From Nitrospira sp. (GTDB lineage Bacteria; Nitrospirota; Nitrospiria; Nitrospirales; Nitrospiraceae): a stretch of DNA of 64,000 bases. The notes beneath the pieces are model-generated. The model did no database searches, was not told where the DNA came from, and saw only the letters and a list, made by a program, of their open reading frames with translations. The translations under genes were made by a program, and so were the position numbers. This document shows, in pieces, positions 8,106-17,664 of the stretch. How positions within the stretch are numbered: position 1 is the first letter of the stretch; each line of letters opens with the position of its first letter. The stretch lies in the NCBI GenBank assembly GCA_024998625.1, contig JACOEL010000002.1:248001-312000 (forward strand). The letters are read 5' to 3'.

Positions 8106-9818
8106 ATGAGCCTATTTGAAGACACAAATCCCAGAGCCTTGAAAGATCTTCTTGCCGAGGTTCACTCGCGCACAATGGTGCTGCCAGACTTCCAGAGAGA
8201 CTTCGTGTGGGAACCGGGGGCTACGCAGGAACTCATCGTCTCGATTGCCAATAATTATCCGGCGGGGAGCATCCTGCGCGTACGTGACGCGAAGCGGGTC
8301 TTCGCCGCACGTGAATTCGAGGGTGCGCCTAGTCTCGCGGGGCAGAAACATACTTTTCTGGTGCTCGATGGTCAGCAGCGGATGACTTCCTTATATCAGG
8401 CCTTCTATGGCGTCGGCGAACACCGGTACTACCTCGATCTTCGAAAGCTCCTCGCTGGCGGTGACTTTGAGGAAGCGATCTTCCACGTGCGTGCCAGCAC
8501 CAAGTGGGTGAAGGCACACGAGAAGTTTGACCTCCAAGCAAAGGAATTGACGCTACCGCTGAGCGTGTTGAAGGGCGGAGCAGGAGGTTTCCTTCAGTGG
8601 CTATTGCAGGTCACCAACCCAATGGCGACAAATGAGCGCACGCAGATGCTCGATGCCCTCACCAAGATCAACGATCAGTGGATCAAGACCATTGACGACT
8701 ATCACTTTCCGGTCGTCACGCTCTCAGACAAGACGGAGCCCGATGCACTCTGCACGATCTTTGAGACGCTGAATCGCACCGGGGTGAAGCTCAGTGTCTT
8801 CGAACTCTTGACAGCCCGATTTTGGCCCCAGAACATCAACCTTCGAGAACTTTGGGACAAGGCATGCGAGACGCACTCGATCATTCCGAGCTTCGAAGTC
8901 GACCCCTACTACGTCCTCCAGTCCATTGCGCTTTCGAGCCGCAAGACGCCATCGTGTAAACGGAGCGATGTCCTGAACCTTGCCCCTGCCGACATTGAGA
9001 CGTGGTGGCAACCGGTCGTGTCTGGCCTCGCCACAGGTCTCACTATCCTCAGGGACGACTGCAAGGTGGTACTTCCCAAGTGGCTGCCGTACCAAACGAT
9101 GTTGGCGCCGCTTGCTGCCGTGCTGGCCAAGTCAGGGATGCCGAAGAATGCGGAGGCTGGTGCTCGTCGGGAGAAACTCAAGCGCTGGTTCTGGTGCGCG
9201 GTATTTGGCCAGGCCTACGAGAGTTCACCCAATAGCCAATCTGCCAAGGATGTTGGCGATCTCGTGGCGTGGTTCACCGGTGGTCCGCTTCCTGAATCTA
9301 TCAAAGCGCTTCGGTTTGACCCGAAGGCACTGCGCGACGTTACGCCGCGTCAGCGCTCGATCTATCGTGGGACCATTTGCTTGATCTTGGGTACAGGAAC
9401 CGGCGCGCGGGATTTCCACACTCAAGCTGTGATCACTGGGAACTTAATGAACGAACAGGGTATTGATGATCATCATGTGTTTCCCGACGATTTCTTGCAA
9501 AAGAAGAAGGGTGTGACTTTGGCGCGAACAAGAGACTGCGTGCTCAACCGCACACTCATCGATCGTACGACGAACCAAATGATTAGTAACCGTGCGCCGT
9601 CCGATTATATGGCTGAGATTCGCAAGACTCCGGGCTTCCCATTCGATACTGTCCTGGATTCACACTGCTTGCCCAATGGCGATGCATCCCCTCTCTGGAG
9701 CGACGACTACGAGTCGTTTCTCGCCTGGCGACAGAAGCGTGTGTGGCGGGAGATCCAGCGCGTAACCGGTCTTGCCGAGGCGACTGATCTCGAAGCCGAA
9801 GAAACGGAAAAAGAATGA
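8106..9818 (+). CDS. DUF262/HNH (GmrSD-like) restriction-type protein
   Basis: 570 residues from ATG 8106, which has GGAG six bases upstream; an in-frame ATG at 8052 lacks a ribosome site. The N-terminus is DUF262 (LPDFQRDFVWEP near 20-35, FLVLDGQQRMTSLYQAF near 85-105), a ParB/sulfiredoxin-like NTP-binding fold. The middle has the family motif DALCTIFETLNRTGVKLS. The C-terminal part has IDDHHVFPDDF near residue 453, an HNH-like nuclease core, and CVLNRTLIDRTTNQMISN. GmrSD-type proteins with this pair cleave modified DNA. Its stop overlaps the methyltransferase start (ATGA), so the two should be made together. A DUF262/HNH protein inside a methylase operon is unexpected, because GmrSD enzymes usually act on modified DNA. 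Confidence 0.88.
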   Translation: MSLFEDTNPRALKDLLAEVHSRTMVLPDFQRDFVWEPGATQELIVSIANNYPAGSILRVRDAKRVFAAREFEGAPSLAGQKHTFLVLDGQQRMTSLYQAFYGVGEHRYYLDLRKLLAGGDFEEAIFHVRASTKWVKAHEKFDLQAKELTLPLSVLKGGAGGFLQWLLQVTNPMATNERTQMLDALTKINDQWIKTIDDYHFPVVTLSDKTEPDALCTIFETLNRTGVKLSVFELLTARFWPQNINLRELWDKACETHSIIPSFEVDPYYVLQSIALSSRKTPSCKRSDVLNLAPADIETWWQPVVSGLATGLTILRDDCKVVLPKWLPYQTMLAPLAAVLAKSGMPKNAEAGARREKLKRWFWCAVFGQAYESSPNSQSAKDVGDLVAWFTGGPLPESIKALRFDPKALRDVTPRQRSIYRGTICLILGTGTGARDFHTQAVITGNLMNEQGIDDHHVFPDDFLQKKKGVTLARTRDCVLNRTLIDRTTNQMISNRAPSDYMAEIRKTPGFPFDTVLDSHCLPNGDASPLWSDDYESFLAWRQKRVWREIQRVTGLAEATDLEAEETEKE

Positions 9819-12800
9819 CCATTAAGAAGAAACTCATCGAGGTCGCCTTGCCGCTGGAAGCAATTAACAAGGCATCGGCACGAGAGAAGTCCATCCGACA
9901 CGGGCACCCGAGCACGCTGCATCTCTGGTGGGCCCGGCGACCTTTGGCGGCAGCGCGGGCAGTGATCTTTGCGCAGATGGTGGACGACCCATCTGCGTAC
10001 TTGGATGTGCTTCGGGGTGACTCCAAGCTGCGCAGGAAGGGTGAGACCCTTCTCAAGGCCCGCAGGAAGGTGTGGGAGGAAGCACGGGACTTGGCCAAAA
10101 AGGCAGAGGGCTCGGGAGTCGCAGTGCCTGAGCCGGGCCCAGAGCCAACCCTCGACGAGATCATCGCCGACCAGGAGCGGCAGCGGTTGTTCCGGATCAT
10201 AGAAGAATTGGTGCTGTGGGAGAACACCACCAACGAAACGGTGCTCCAGGCGGCGCGGGACGAAATCTGGAACAGTTGGCGGCGAGCCTGCGCCGAGAAT
10301 GCAGACCATCCGCGAGCGAAGGAGTTGTTCAATCGCAACAAGCTTCCCGCGTTTCACGACCCATTCGCTGGCGGTGGGGCGTTGCCGTTGGAGGCACAAC
10401 GGCTCGGGCTCGAAGCCTATGCCAGCGATCTGAACCCCGTGGCGGTGCTGATCAATAAGGCGATGATCGAAATTCCGCCGAAGTTCGCCGGAAAGCCACC
10501 GGTGAATCCAGAGGCACGGAAGCAAATCGGTGCGCAGTCCGGTTCCTGGAAGGGAGCGACTGGTCTTGCTGAGGACGTGCGTTATTACGGCAAGTGGATG
10601 CGTGACGAGGCTGAGAGATACATCGGCCACCTCTATCCAAAAGTGGAAATTACCAATGAGATGGCAAAAGTGCGGCCAGACTTGGAGCCGCTCGTGGGGA
10701 AGAAACTCACCGTGATCGCCTGGCTCTGGGCGCGCACGGTGCAGAGCCCGAATCCGGCTTTCTCACATGTACATGTGCCCCTTGCCTCCACTTTTATGCT
10801 CTCCACTAAAGAGGGCAGGGAAGCCTACGTCGAACCGGTGATTGAAGGGAGTTCCTATCGCTTTACAGTGAAGATGGGTAGGCCAAAGGACCCCAAGGCT
10901 AGTGACGCTGGGACCAAGCTTGGCAAGAAAGGCGGATTCCGATGCTTGCTTTCGGATGTCCCGATTACCTTTGAGTACCTTCGAGCAGAAGCATCGGCAG
11001 GGCGTATGTCCGAACGGCTCATGGCCGTTGTTGCCGAGGGTGAATCTCGACGGCTCTATCTCTCTCCCACAGCTGAGATGGAGGTCGCTACGCAAAAAGC
11101 TGAACCAACATGGCTACCGAACACTGAGACTTGCGGCAAGTGTCGGGTCAACATCGGTCTCTATGGGATCACGACTTGGGATAAGTTATACACCCCTCGC
11201 CAACTCGTAGCCCTGACGATGTTTGCCGATCTTGTGGAGAAGGCAAGAGTGCGTGCGAAACGTGATGCCCTGACCGCGGGACTTCCGGATGACGGGCGCA
11301 GCCTAGCAACAGGGGGCACTGGCGCTAGCGCCTATGCCGATGCAGTCGCGGTTATTCTAGGTATGGCGGTAAGCAGGTCTAGCAACACGATAAACGCTTT
11401 TGCATTGTGGTCTATGGGCCGAGAGCAGAGCGTAAATCTCTTTAGTAGACAAGCAATCGCAATGACGTGGGATTTTCCAGATGTGAACCCATTTGGTGGC
11501 GCGGCAGGTGATTTCGCAATCACGTGCAACTCAATGGCTAAGGTTCTCGAAAACGTTCCAGCCAGCTTGCATGCATGGGCTGAGCAACATGACGCTCAAT
11601 TAGTAGAAGTCAGTGGGAGAGTTGTTTCCACAGACCCTCCATACTTCGATAATATCAGCTATGCAGATCTGTCGGACTTTTTCTACGTCTGGCTGCGTCG
11701 CTCGCTGAAGCATATCCTACCTGATCTCTTTGCCACACTTGCCGTACCCAAGGCCGAGGAGCTGGTAGCCACGCCGTACCGTCATAGCAGTAAGGAGAAG
11801 GCAGAGACGTTTTTCTTGAACGGCATGACACAAGCCATGCATCGCCTGGCCGAGCAGTCGCACCCAGGATTCCCGGTCACCATCTACTACGCATTCAAGC
11901 AGTCCGAGAGCGAGGGTGAAGATGGAACTGCCAGTACAGGGTGGGAGACCTTCCTCGACGCGGTGATTCGAGCGGGCTTTTCACTTACGGGAACTTGGCC
12001 GATGCGCACTGAGCGGCCAACAGGAGTGAAGGTGAACTTCAACGCCCTTGCCTCCAGTATCATACTCGTCTGCCGACCACACACGGTCGATGCAGCCACC
12101 GCGACGAGGCGCGAGTTCGTTACCGCGCTTAAGGCCGAGTTGCCTGCGGCAATTCTCCACCTTCAGCGCAGCAATATCGCCCCCGTTGATCTAGCGCAGG
12201 CTGCCATCGGTCCGGGCATGGCCGTCTATACCCGCTATGCCAAGGTGCTTGATGCCGAAGGTAAGGCACTCACTGTGCGCGAGGCGCTGGCGCTCATCAA
12301 CCAAACCCTGGACGAGGCACTCGCCGAACAGGAGGGCGATTTCGATCCCGACAGCCGTTGGGCAATCACTTGGTTTGAGCAGGTTGGTTTTGAGGTTGGT
12401 GAGTATGGAACGGCGGAGCAGCTCTCCAAGAGCAAGAACACGAGCGTTTCAGGGCTTGTGGAGGCAGGTTTCCTGACATCAAAGAGCGGGAAGGTGAGGT
12501 TGCTCAAGCCAAACGAGTTGCTCGACGACTGGGATCCAACGACGGACAAACGGCTGACCAGCTGGGAGACTGTGCATCACTTGATCCGCGTACTTGAAGC
12601 CGGCGGTGAAGGCGCAGCAGCGAAGATCGTATCGAAGCTCGGGGCGAAAGCCGAGGTTGCCCGAGAGCTCTGTTACCGCCTCTATACCCTTTGCGAACGC
12701 AAGAAGCGCGCAGCAGAGGCGTTGTCCTATAACGGTCTCGTCCAGAGCTGGCCAGAGATTACGCGCTTGGCGCGTGAGGGCGAATCCATAGACGCCACCG

Positions 12801-12838
12801 TCGCAGAATCACAGACCACTATGTACGGGCAGGAGTAA
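9815..12838 (+). CDS. DUF1156 adenine-specific DNA methyltransferase
   Basis: 1007 residues. The N-terminal DUF1156 signature is plain (KLIEVALPLEAINKASAREK, HPSTLHLWWARRPLAAARA). Motif I is HDPFAGGGALPLEAQ near residue 180 and the catalytic motif is STDPPYFDN near 605, the DPPY type of N6-adenine methylases. A possible Cys pair (TCGKC) lies near 435. It probably methylates host DNA to mark self for the operon's effector genes. Related large methylases accompany DISARM-like helicases. Codons in the 11.29-11.64 kb segment look richer in AGC/AGA/ATA than the rest, suggesting a recombined patch, although the frame is intact. Four bases separate it from the ATPase gene. Confidence 0.9.
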   Translation: MTIKKKLIEVALPLEAINKASAREKSIRHGHPSTLHLWWARRPLAAARAVIFAQMVDDPSAYLDVLRGDSKLRRKGETLLKARRKVWEEARDLAKKAEGSGVAVPEPGPEPTLDEIIADQERQRLFRIIEELVLWENTTNETVLQAARDEIWNSWRRACAENADHPRAKELFNRNKLPAFHDPFAGGGALPLEAQRLGLEAYASDLNPVAVLINKAMIEIPPKFAGKPPVNPEARKQIGAQSGSWKGATGLAEDVRYYGKWMRDEAERYIGHLYPKVEITNEMAKVRPDLEPLVGKKLTVIAWLWARTVQSPNPAFSHVHVPLASTFMLSTKEGREAYVEPVIEGSSYRFTVKMGRPKDPKASDAGTKLGKKGGFRCLLSDVPITFEYLRAEASAGRMSERLMAVVAEGESRRLYLSPTAEMEVATQKAEPTWLPNTETCGKCRVNIGLYGITTWDKLYTPRQLVALTMFADLVEKARVRAKRDALTAGLPDDGRSLATGGTGASAYADAVAVILGMAVSRSSNTINAFALWSMGREQSVNLFSRQAIAMTWDFPDVNPFGGAAGDFAITCNSMAKVLENVPASLHAWAEQHDAQLVEVSGRVVSTDPPYFDNISYADLSDFFYVWLRRSLKHILPDLFATLAVPKAEELVATPYRHSSKEKAETFFLNGMTQAMHRLAEQSHPGFPVTIYYAFKQSESEGEDGTASTGWETFLDAVIRAGFSLTGTWPMRTERPTGVKVNFNALASSIILVCRPHTVDAATATRREFVTALKAELPAAILHLQRSNIAPVDLAQAAIGPGMAVYTRYAKVLDAEGKALTVREALALINQTLDEALAEQEGDFDPDSRWAITWFEQVGFEVGEYGTAEQLSKSKNTSVSGLVEAGFLTSKSGKVRLLKPNELLDDWDPTTDKRLTSWETVHHLIRVLEAGGEGAAAKIVSKLGAKAEVARELCYRLYTLCERKKRAAEALSYNGLVQSWPEITRLAREGESIDATVAESQTTMYGQE

Positions 12839-12841
12839 GTC

Positions 12842-15800
12842 ATGGCGATTACAAACCACGAGCGCGTCGGGAAAGCGCTGGACCTGCTCAAGGAGGGCCT
12901 TCGGCCGTTTGTTGAGCGAGAGATGAAGTCACAGCACGCGCAGCTGTGGTTCGAGCAGGTCAAAGCATCGGTGCGAGAGACTCAATCGAACTTATTCGGT
13001 ACGGAAACGGAGCCTCGCTGGGATGTGGCCGTCCTTCTGGGGGTGATGTGGAATCAGTGGCAGATCGTCTTCCGGAAGACCCTTGGCCAGGCTGAGCGTT
13101 CGATCGTGAGCGAATTGCGCGATGTCCGCAACAAATGGGCCCATCAGAACCCGTTTTCAGGCGACGATGCCTATCGCGCGCTCGACTCTGTATCTCGATT
13201 GCTCACCGCCGTCTCTGCGTCACAGGCCGACGATGTTGAGAGAATGAAAATGGAACTCCTTCGCGTGCGATTTGATGAGCAGGTGCGTACCGAAAAGCGC
13301 AAGAGTGTCGGGACTGCCATTGAAAGCCAAGCCAGCAGTGGTCTGACGCCATGGCGTGAGGTGGTGAGCCCACATAAGGACGTGGCGAGCGGTCGCTATC
13401 AGCAGGCCGAGTTCGCCGCCGATCTTTGGCAGGTCCATATCGGTGAAGGGTCAGACGAGTATCGGAAACCGGTTGAATTCTTCCGCCGCACGTACCTGAC
13501 TGACAGCTTGAAGAAAATGCTTGTCGGCGCCGTACAGCGTCTTGCAGGCACAGGTGGAGACCCGGTGGTGCAGCTCCAGACCAACTTCGGGGGTGGCAAG
13601 ACCCATTCGATGCTGGCCCTTTACCATCTCGTTTCCGGGACTGCACCCAGTGAGTTACTCGGCATCGATGCCGTACTCAAAGAGGCCGGGGTGTCCAAGT
13701 TGCCAGGCGTCAAACGGGTGGTGCTGGTCGGAAACCGCATCTCTCCAGGCAATCCGGTTGTGAAATCAGACGGCACGGTGGTCCGAACGCTTTGGGGCGA
13801 ACTCGTTTGGCAACTTGGTTATGCGGCCGGCGGCGTTAAAGAGGCGAAGAAGGCGTTCACCCGGATCCAGGCCGACGATGAGCGAGCCACCAGCCCTGGC
13901 GATGCACTGCGAGAACTCTTCATCGAATACGGACCGTGCCTGATTCTCATCGATGAGTGGGTTGCCTATGCGCGTCAGCTTCATGACCAGAGCGATTTGC
14001 CTGCTGGCGGGTTTGAGACGCAGTTCACCTTTGCCCAGGTCCTTACCGAGTCGGCAAAGCTCGCGCAGAATTGCCTGCTGGTGATCAGTCTCCCAGCATC
14101 CGACACGGACGGATCGCCTCACACCCAGGCCGATGATGTAGAGGTGGGTGGCCAGCGAGGGCGGGAGGCTCTGGATAGACTGCGCAATGTAGTGGGGCGA
14201 GTAGAGTCTTCTTGGCGTCCGGCGAGCGCTGAAGAAGGATTTGAGATTGTCCGCCGGCGGTTGTTCGAGCCACTCATTGAAAAGAGTCAGTATGTGATCC
14301 GCGATACGGTCGCGAAGGCCTTCTTCGATCTTTATGCCACCCAATCAGCAGAGTTCCCGCCCGAGTGCCGTGACTCCGATTACGAGAAGCGCCTCAAAGC
14401 GGCATATCCCATACACCCGGAGATTTTTGATCGGCTCTATACCGATTGGTCCACGCTGGTGAAATTTCAGCGGACGCGTGGCGTGTTGCGCCTGATGGCC
14501 TCGGTGATTCATTGCCTGTGGGAAAAAGGAGATCGTAATCCGCTGATTCTTCCCTCGAACATTCCGATCGACGACCCGCGTGTGCAGTTCGAGCTGACGC
14601 GTTACCTGTCCGACAATTGGGTGCCGGTCATTGGAAAGGATGTGGATGGTCCCAGTGCGCTGCCGCTTCGGCTTGATGGTGAAGTGCCCAATCTTGGGAA
14701 GTACGCCGCCTGCCGCCGTGTGGCGCGCACGATCTACCTTGGCTCGGCACCGACTGCGACTGCAGCGAATCGTGGCATCGAAGATCGACGGGTGAAGCTT
14801 GGCTGTGTGATGCCGGGAGAGTCCCCAAACATTTTCGGCGATGCGTTGCGTCGCCTGAGTAGCGCCGCAACCTATCTCTATCAGGACGGTTCACGCTACT
14901 GGTATTCAACTCAGCCCACGGTTACGAAGCTAGCGGAGGACCGTGCCGAGCAACTCAAAAGAGATCCCGACAAGGTGGCGCAGGACCTGGATAAACGGCT
15001 TCGCGCGGACCTTCGAAAAACCGGCGACTTTGTCCGTGTACACCCGCTCCCCCAATCAGGGCAGGATGTGCCGGATGATTTGGATGCACGGTTGGTCGTG
15101 CTTGGGATCGACCACCCCTACAGCAAGCAGCCAGGGAACCTTGCCGAGGTCGCGGCAAATGCAATTCTAGAAACACGAGGCACTATCCCACGTCTCTTCC
15201 GCAACACGCTTGTCTTTCTCGCGGCAGACCAAGCTCGACTCAAAGACTTGGATGAAGCTGTGCGACGCTATCTAGCTTGGGATGCAATCCTTGCTGAGAA
15301 AGAGGCGCTCAATCTTGATCCTCACCAGGTGAAGCAGGCCGAGACCCAACACAAATCTGCCGATGGTGCGGTAACGGCTCGGATACCGGAGGCGTATCAG
15401 TGGTTGCTGGTCCCAGTCCAGAGTTCCCCTCAAGCTTCAATTGAGTGGCAGAGCTTCCGGCTCTCAGGGCAAGATGCACTGGCATTACGTGTAAGTAAGA
15501 AGCTGCGTAACGATGAACTTCTGGTGACAGCGCTTGCCGGCACGCGACTGCGGATGGAGCTGGATCGTATCCCCCTGTGGCGTGGGAATCATGTGGCGAT
15601 CAAGCAGCTCTGCGAAGACTTTGCCCGCTATCTCTATCTTCCCCGGTTGACTGACACATATGTATTGCGGGACGCGGCCGCTAACGGCTTAGCCCTGTTG
15701 TCGTGGGATCCTGAGACATTCGCATATGCAGATGGTTTTGACGAGGCGGGAAGCCGCTATCGCGGGTTACGCTGCGGACAACAGGTGCATATCACGAGTG

Positions 15801-16207
15801 GTGACGCGGGCTTACTCGTACGACCTGAAGCGGCCGTCCAGCAGCAACAAGCAGAGGCCCAGGCTGCTGCTGAAAAAGCTGGAAAAATGGGAGCTGCAGC
15901 GACGCCTGCCATAACAGGCGGAGCGGATGTGCCTGGGAAGGGAGGCAGTGAAAAGCCTAAGGCGGGACCAGCCCCGAAACGGTTTCATGGGAGCGTCACG
16001 CTCGATCCCACACGCGTGGGCCGGGATGCAGGGCGCATCGGCGACGAGGTGATCGCGCACTTGGTCGGGTTAATAGGCTCCGATGTGACGGTCACGTTGG
16101 AAATCGAGGCCAATATTCCTGACGGGACGCCCGAGTACGTGGTCCGTACTGTGACTGAAAACAGTCGCACGCTGAAATTTAGAGAACATGGATTCGAACA
16201 AGAGTAG
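12842..16207 (+). CDS. DUF499 AAA+-type ATPase with N-terminal HEPN-like (Swt1-type) domain
   Basis: 1121 residues. Residues 1-135 resemble the Swt1-type HEPN helical domain and carry the catalytic-type motif RNKWAH (Arg96 to His101, an R-x4-H spacing). The DUF499 part follows: Walker A NFGGGKTHS near 248-256, Walker B CLILIDEWVAYARQ near 362-375, and NCLLVISLPASDTDG. Residues 1000-1050 are a Gln/Ala/Lys-rich linker, and the C-terminal 65 residues form a small alpha/beta domain (LDPTRVGRDAGRIGDEVIAH). DUF499 proteins accompany DUF1156 methylases. HEPN domains of this motif are usually RNases, so infection sensing might trigger RNA cleavage. The HEPN call rests on the motif and helical pattern. 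Confidence 0.87.
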   Translation: MAITNHERVGKALDLLKEGLRPFVEREMKSQHAQLWFEQVKASVRETQSNLFGTETEPRWDVAVLLGVMWNQWQIVFRKTLGQAERSIVSELRDVRNKWAHQNPFSGDDAYRALDSVSRLLTAVSASQADDVERMKMELLRVRFDEQVRTEKRKSVGTAIESQASSGLTPWREVVSPHKDVASGRYQQAEFAADLWQVHIGEGSDEYRKPVEFFRRTYLTDSLKKMLVGAVQRLAGTGGDPVVQLQTNFGGGKTHSMLALYHLVSGTAPSELLGIDAVLKEAGVSKLPGVKRVVLVGNRISPGNPVVKSDGTVVRTLWGELVWQLGYAAGGVKEAKKAFTRIQADDERATSPGDALRELFIEYGPCLILIDEWVAYARQLHDQSDLPAGGFETQFTFAQVLTESAKLAQNCLLVISLPASDTDGSPHTQADDVEVGGQRGREALDRLRNVVGRVESSWRPASAEEGFEIVRRRLFEPLIEKSQYVIRDTVAKAFFDLYATQSAEFPPECRDSDYEKRLKAAYPIHPEIFDRLYTDWSTLVKFQRTRGVLRLMASVIHCLWEKGDRNPLILPSNIPIDDPRVQFELTRYLSDNWVPVIGKDVDGPSALPLRLDGEVPNLGKYAACRRVARTIYLGSAPTATAANRGIEDRRVKLGCVMPGESPNIFGDALRRLSSAATYLYQDGSRYWYSTQPTVTKLAEDRAEQLKRDPDKVAQDLDKRLRADLRKTGDFVRVHPLPQSGQDVPDDLDARLVVLGIDHPYSKQPGNLAEVAANAILETRGTIPRLFRNTLVFLAADQARLKDLDEAVRRYLAWDAILAEKEALNLDPHQVKQAETQHKSADGAVTARIPEAYQWLLVPVQSSPQASIEWQSFRLSGQDALALRVSKKLRNDELLVTALAGTRLRMELDRIPLWRGNHVAIKQLCEDFARYLYLPRLTDTYVLRDAAANGLALLSWDPETFAYADGFDEAGSRYRGLRCGQQVHITSGDAGLLVRPEAAVQQQQAEAQAAAEKAGKMGAAATPAITGGADVPGKGGSEKPKAGPAPKRFHGSVTLDPTRVGRDAGRIGDEVIAHLVGLIGSDVTVTLEIEANIPDGTPEYVVRTVTENSRTLKFREHGFEQE

Positions 16208-16287
16208 CCAAGAGTTGTCAAATGCTGACTGACCTGCTGCCAGTTCCATCAATATACCCAGCTCTGTGTCCTTAAAACGCGGCAGCG

Positions 16288-16305
16288 GGCTAGAGAGTTC
16301 TAGCC
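16288..16305 (+). terminator. Hairpin after the defence operon
   Basis: GGCTAGA and TCTAGCC form a perfect 7-bp stem with a 4-base loop, 81 bases after the ATPase stop. A CTTTTG run follows after ten bases. It may be a weak intrinsic terminator; the T-tract is poor. Confidence 0.4.
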
Positions 16306-16690
16306 ACCGGGGCTTTTGTGGTGTACTACGCTAAAACATCTATAGCGGAACCGAAGGAGACGATCACAAAGTATGTCAGAGTCGATATTTACGATGAAAC
16401 TTCCTGAAAGCTCGGCGAGCCGCTCTCGCGGCGCAACTAAACCTCCATATAAATGTTGCCAATAAGCCCTCGATCAGGTGAGATTACCAATCTAGTTTCA
16501 TAGTCCACGGGCGAGAAGGACGGTCTGTTGACAGGAAGTAAAGCTTTAGGGTTGGGCCCATGTTCGAGCCCTTTCCCCGCTAGGAGGGCAAAGAACCTTC
16601 TTCTCTCAACGAGGAAATAGCCTAGAAACTGACGGTGATCCGATGCTGATAATTACCTCCAGTTAACAAGATTTAATCCGAGTAACATTG
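16306..16690. other. AT-richer spacer before the Abi-like gene
   Basis: About 385 bases with no ORF I can support on either strand. Base composition drops in GC relative to the operon and matches the following gene, suggesting both came together from another source. Confidence 0.45.
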
Positions 16691-17455
16691 ATGTTGTCCC
16701 ATCGCACCAAAGTTTCATTTGCGCAGTTCCTAAGAGTGCTCTCCCAGAGCGACTTTAACTCACTGCTTTTAAAGCATGAGCTATATGAGGGTTATGAATG
16801 CGCAGCAACCCTAGAAGCTTTCTTGCCCGATGCAGAAGAAGGTCGGCTGCTGTCGATGCTCGGGGAGATATTGCGGACGAGGAGTACCCTGCGATCGGCC
16901 GTTAGCCCCAGGTACAGATTTGATGAACGGTGGGAGGATTTAAAACTCTGCTTACTCTTGGACGGTGTAGAACTTGACGAACGCCACACGCGAATAGTGG
17001 CTATCGATCCAACTATAGAGGGGTCTGTCCCGGTAGAGGATGATCTGGATCGAGCGCTGAGAAGTTCAGGACTACCCTCAATTGATAACATAAGCAGACT
17101 CCTAATCGCGTCATCAGATTCTTTTCGGGCGTCACCACCGAACTATAATAGCTGTATGAGCAATGCGAGGGTAGCTCTGGAGACGTTAGCAAGAGATATC
17201 GCAAACCGTCGAGTTAGATCTCGTCCTGGCCATTTTGACGCTGCGAGATGGGGGGAAGTTCTAGCCTATCTCCGAGTGTCCGATTTCATTACGTCTGAGG
17301 AAGAAAGGGGTATTGCAGGTGTTTATAGATTTGTAAGTCCAGGTGCGCACACGCCAATTGATAGTGATGAAACCGAAATGGCTAGGTTAGGGCGCATGCT
17401 TATACTCTCGATGTGCTATTTCCTTCTGAGGCGGAACTCAAGGGCTCCGAGCTAA
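16691..17455 (+). CDS. Abortive-infection-like (Abi C-terminal type) protein
   Basis: 254 residues from ATG 16691; a TTG just before it is a less likely start and neither has a good ribosome site. The C-terminal 110 residues (NYNSCMSNARVALETLARD, then ERGIAGVYRFVSPGAHTP, then EMARLGRMLILSMCYFLLRR) resemble the C-terminal domain of abortive-infection family proteins. The segment RFVSPGAH (Arg213 to His220) fits an R-x6-H HEPN-type spacing. The first 140 residues are not recognised. Its lower GC and many AGA, ATA and AGC codons differ from the defence operon. It lies 480 bases downstream and probably acts as an independent suicide-type defence gene. Confidence 0.55.
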   Translation: MLSHRTKVSFAQFLRVLSQSDFNSLLLKHELYEGYECAATLEAFLPDAEEGRLLSMLGEILRTRSTLRSAVSPRYRFDERWEDLKLCLLLDGVELDERHTRIVAIDPTIEGSVPVEDDLDRALRSSGLPSIDNISRLLIASSDSFRASPPNYNSCMSNARVALETLARDIANRRVRSRPGHFDAARWGEVLAYLRVSDFITSEEERGIAGVYRFVSPGAHTPIDSDETEMARLGRMLILSMCYFLLRRNSRAPS

Positions 17456-17664
17456 GGGCAAACCGGTAAACGCTAAACCGCTCTAGCCTTACTCTAGAGA
17501 GCTAGGGCGCACTGACGTTGGTCCCGAACAAGAATCAACTTCCGGCCTTCCTATGCAGGGTGCTGGCGTCCTATATAGGACACGCAGTTTGTAAGCCATT
17601 GTAAAAGCATGTATCAGGTTGGAATGTTTCAGTACGTAAGTAATTGATTTTACTTGTCGCCTGG
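17456..17664. other. Spacer containing a 14-bp palindrome
   Basis: No gene is visible. A perfect palindrome, GTCCTATATAGGAC, lies at 17568-17581, about 90 bases before the tRNA-like repeat. It could be an operator or recombinase-related site; nothing else here supports a role. Confidence 0.4.
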
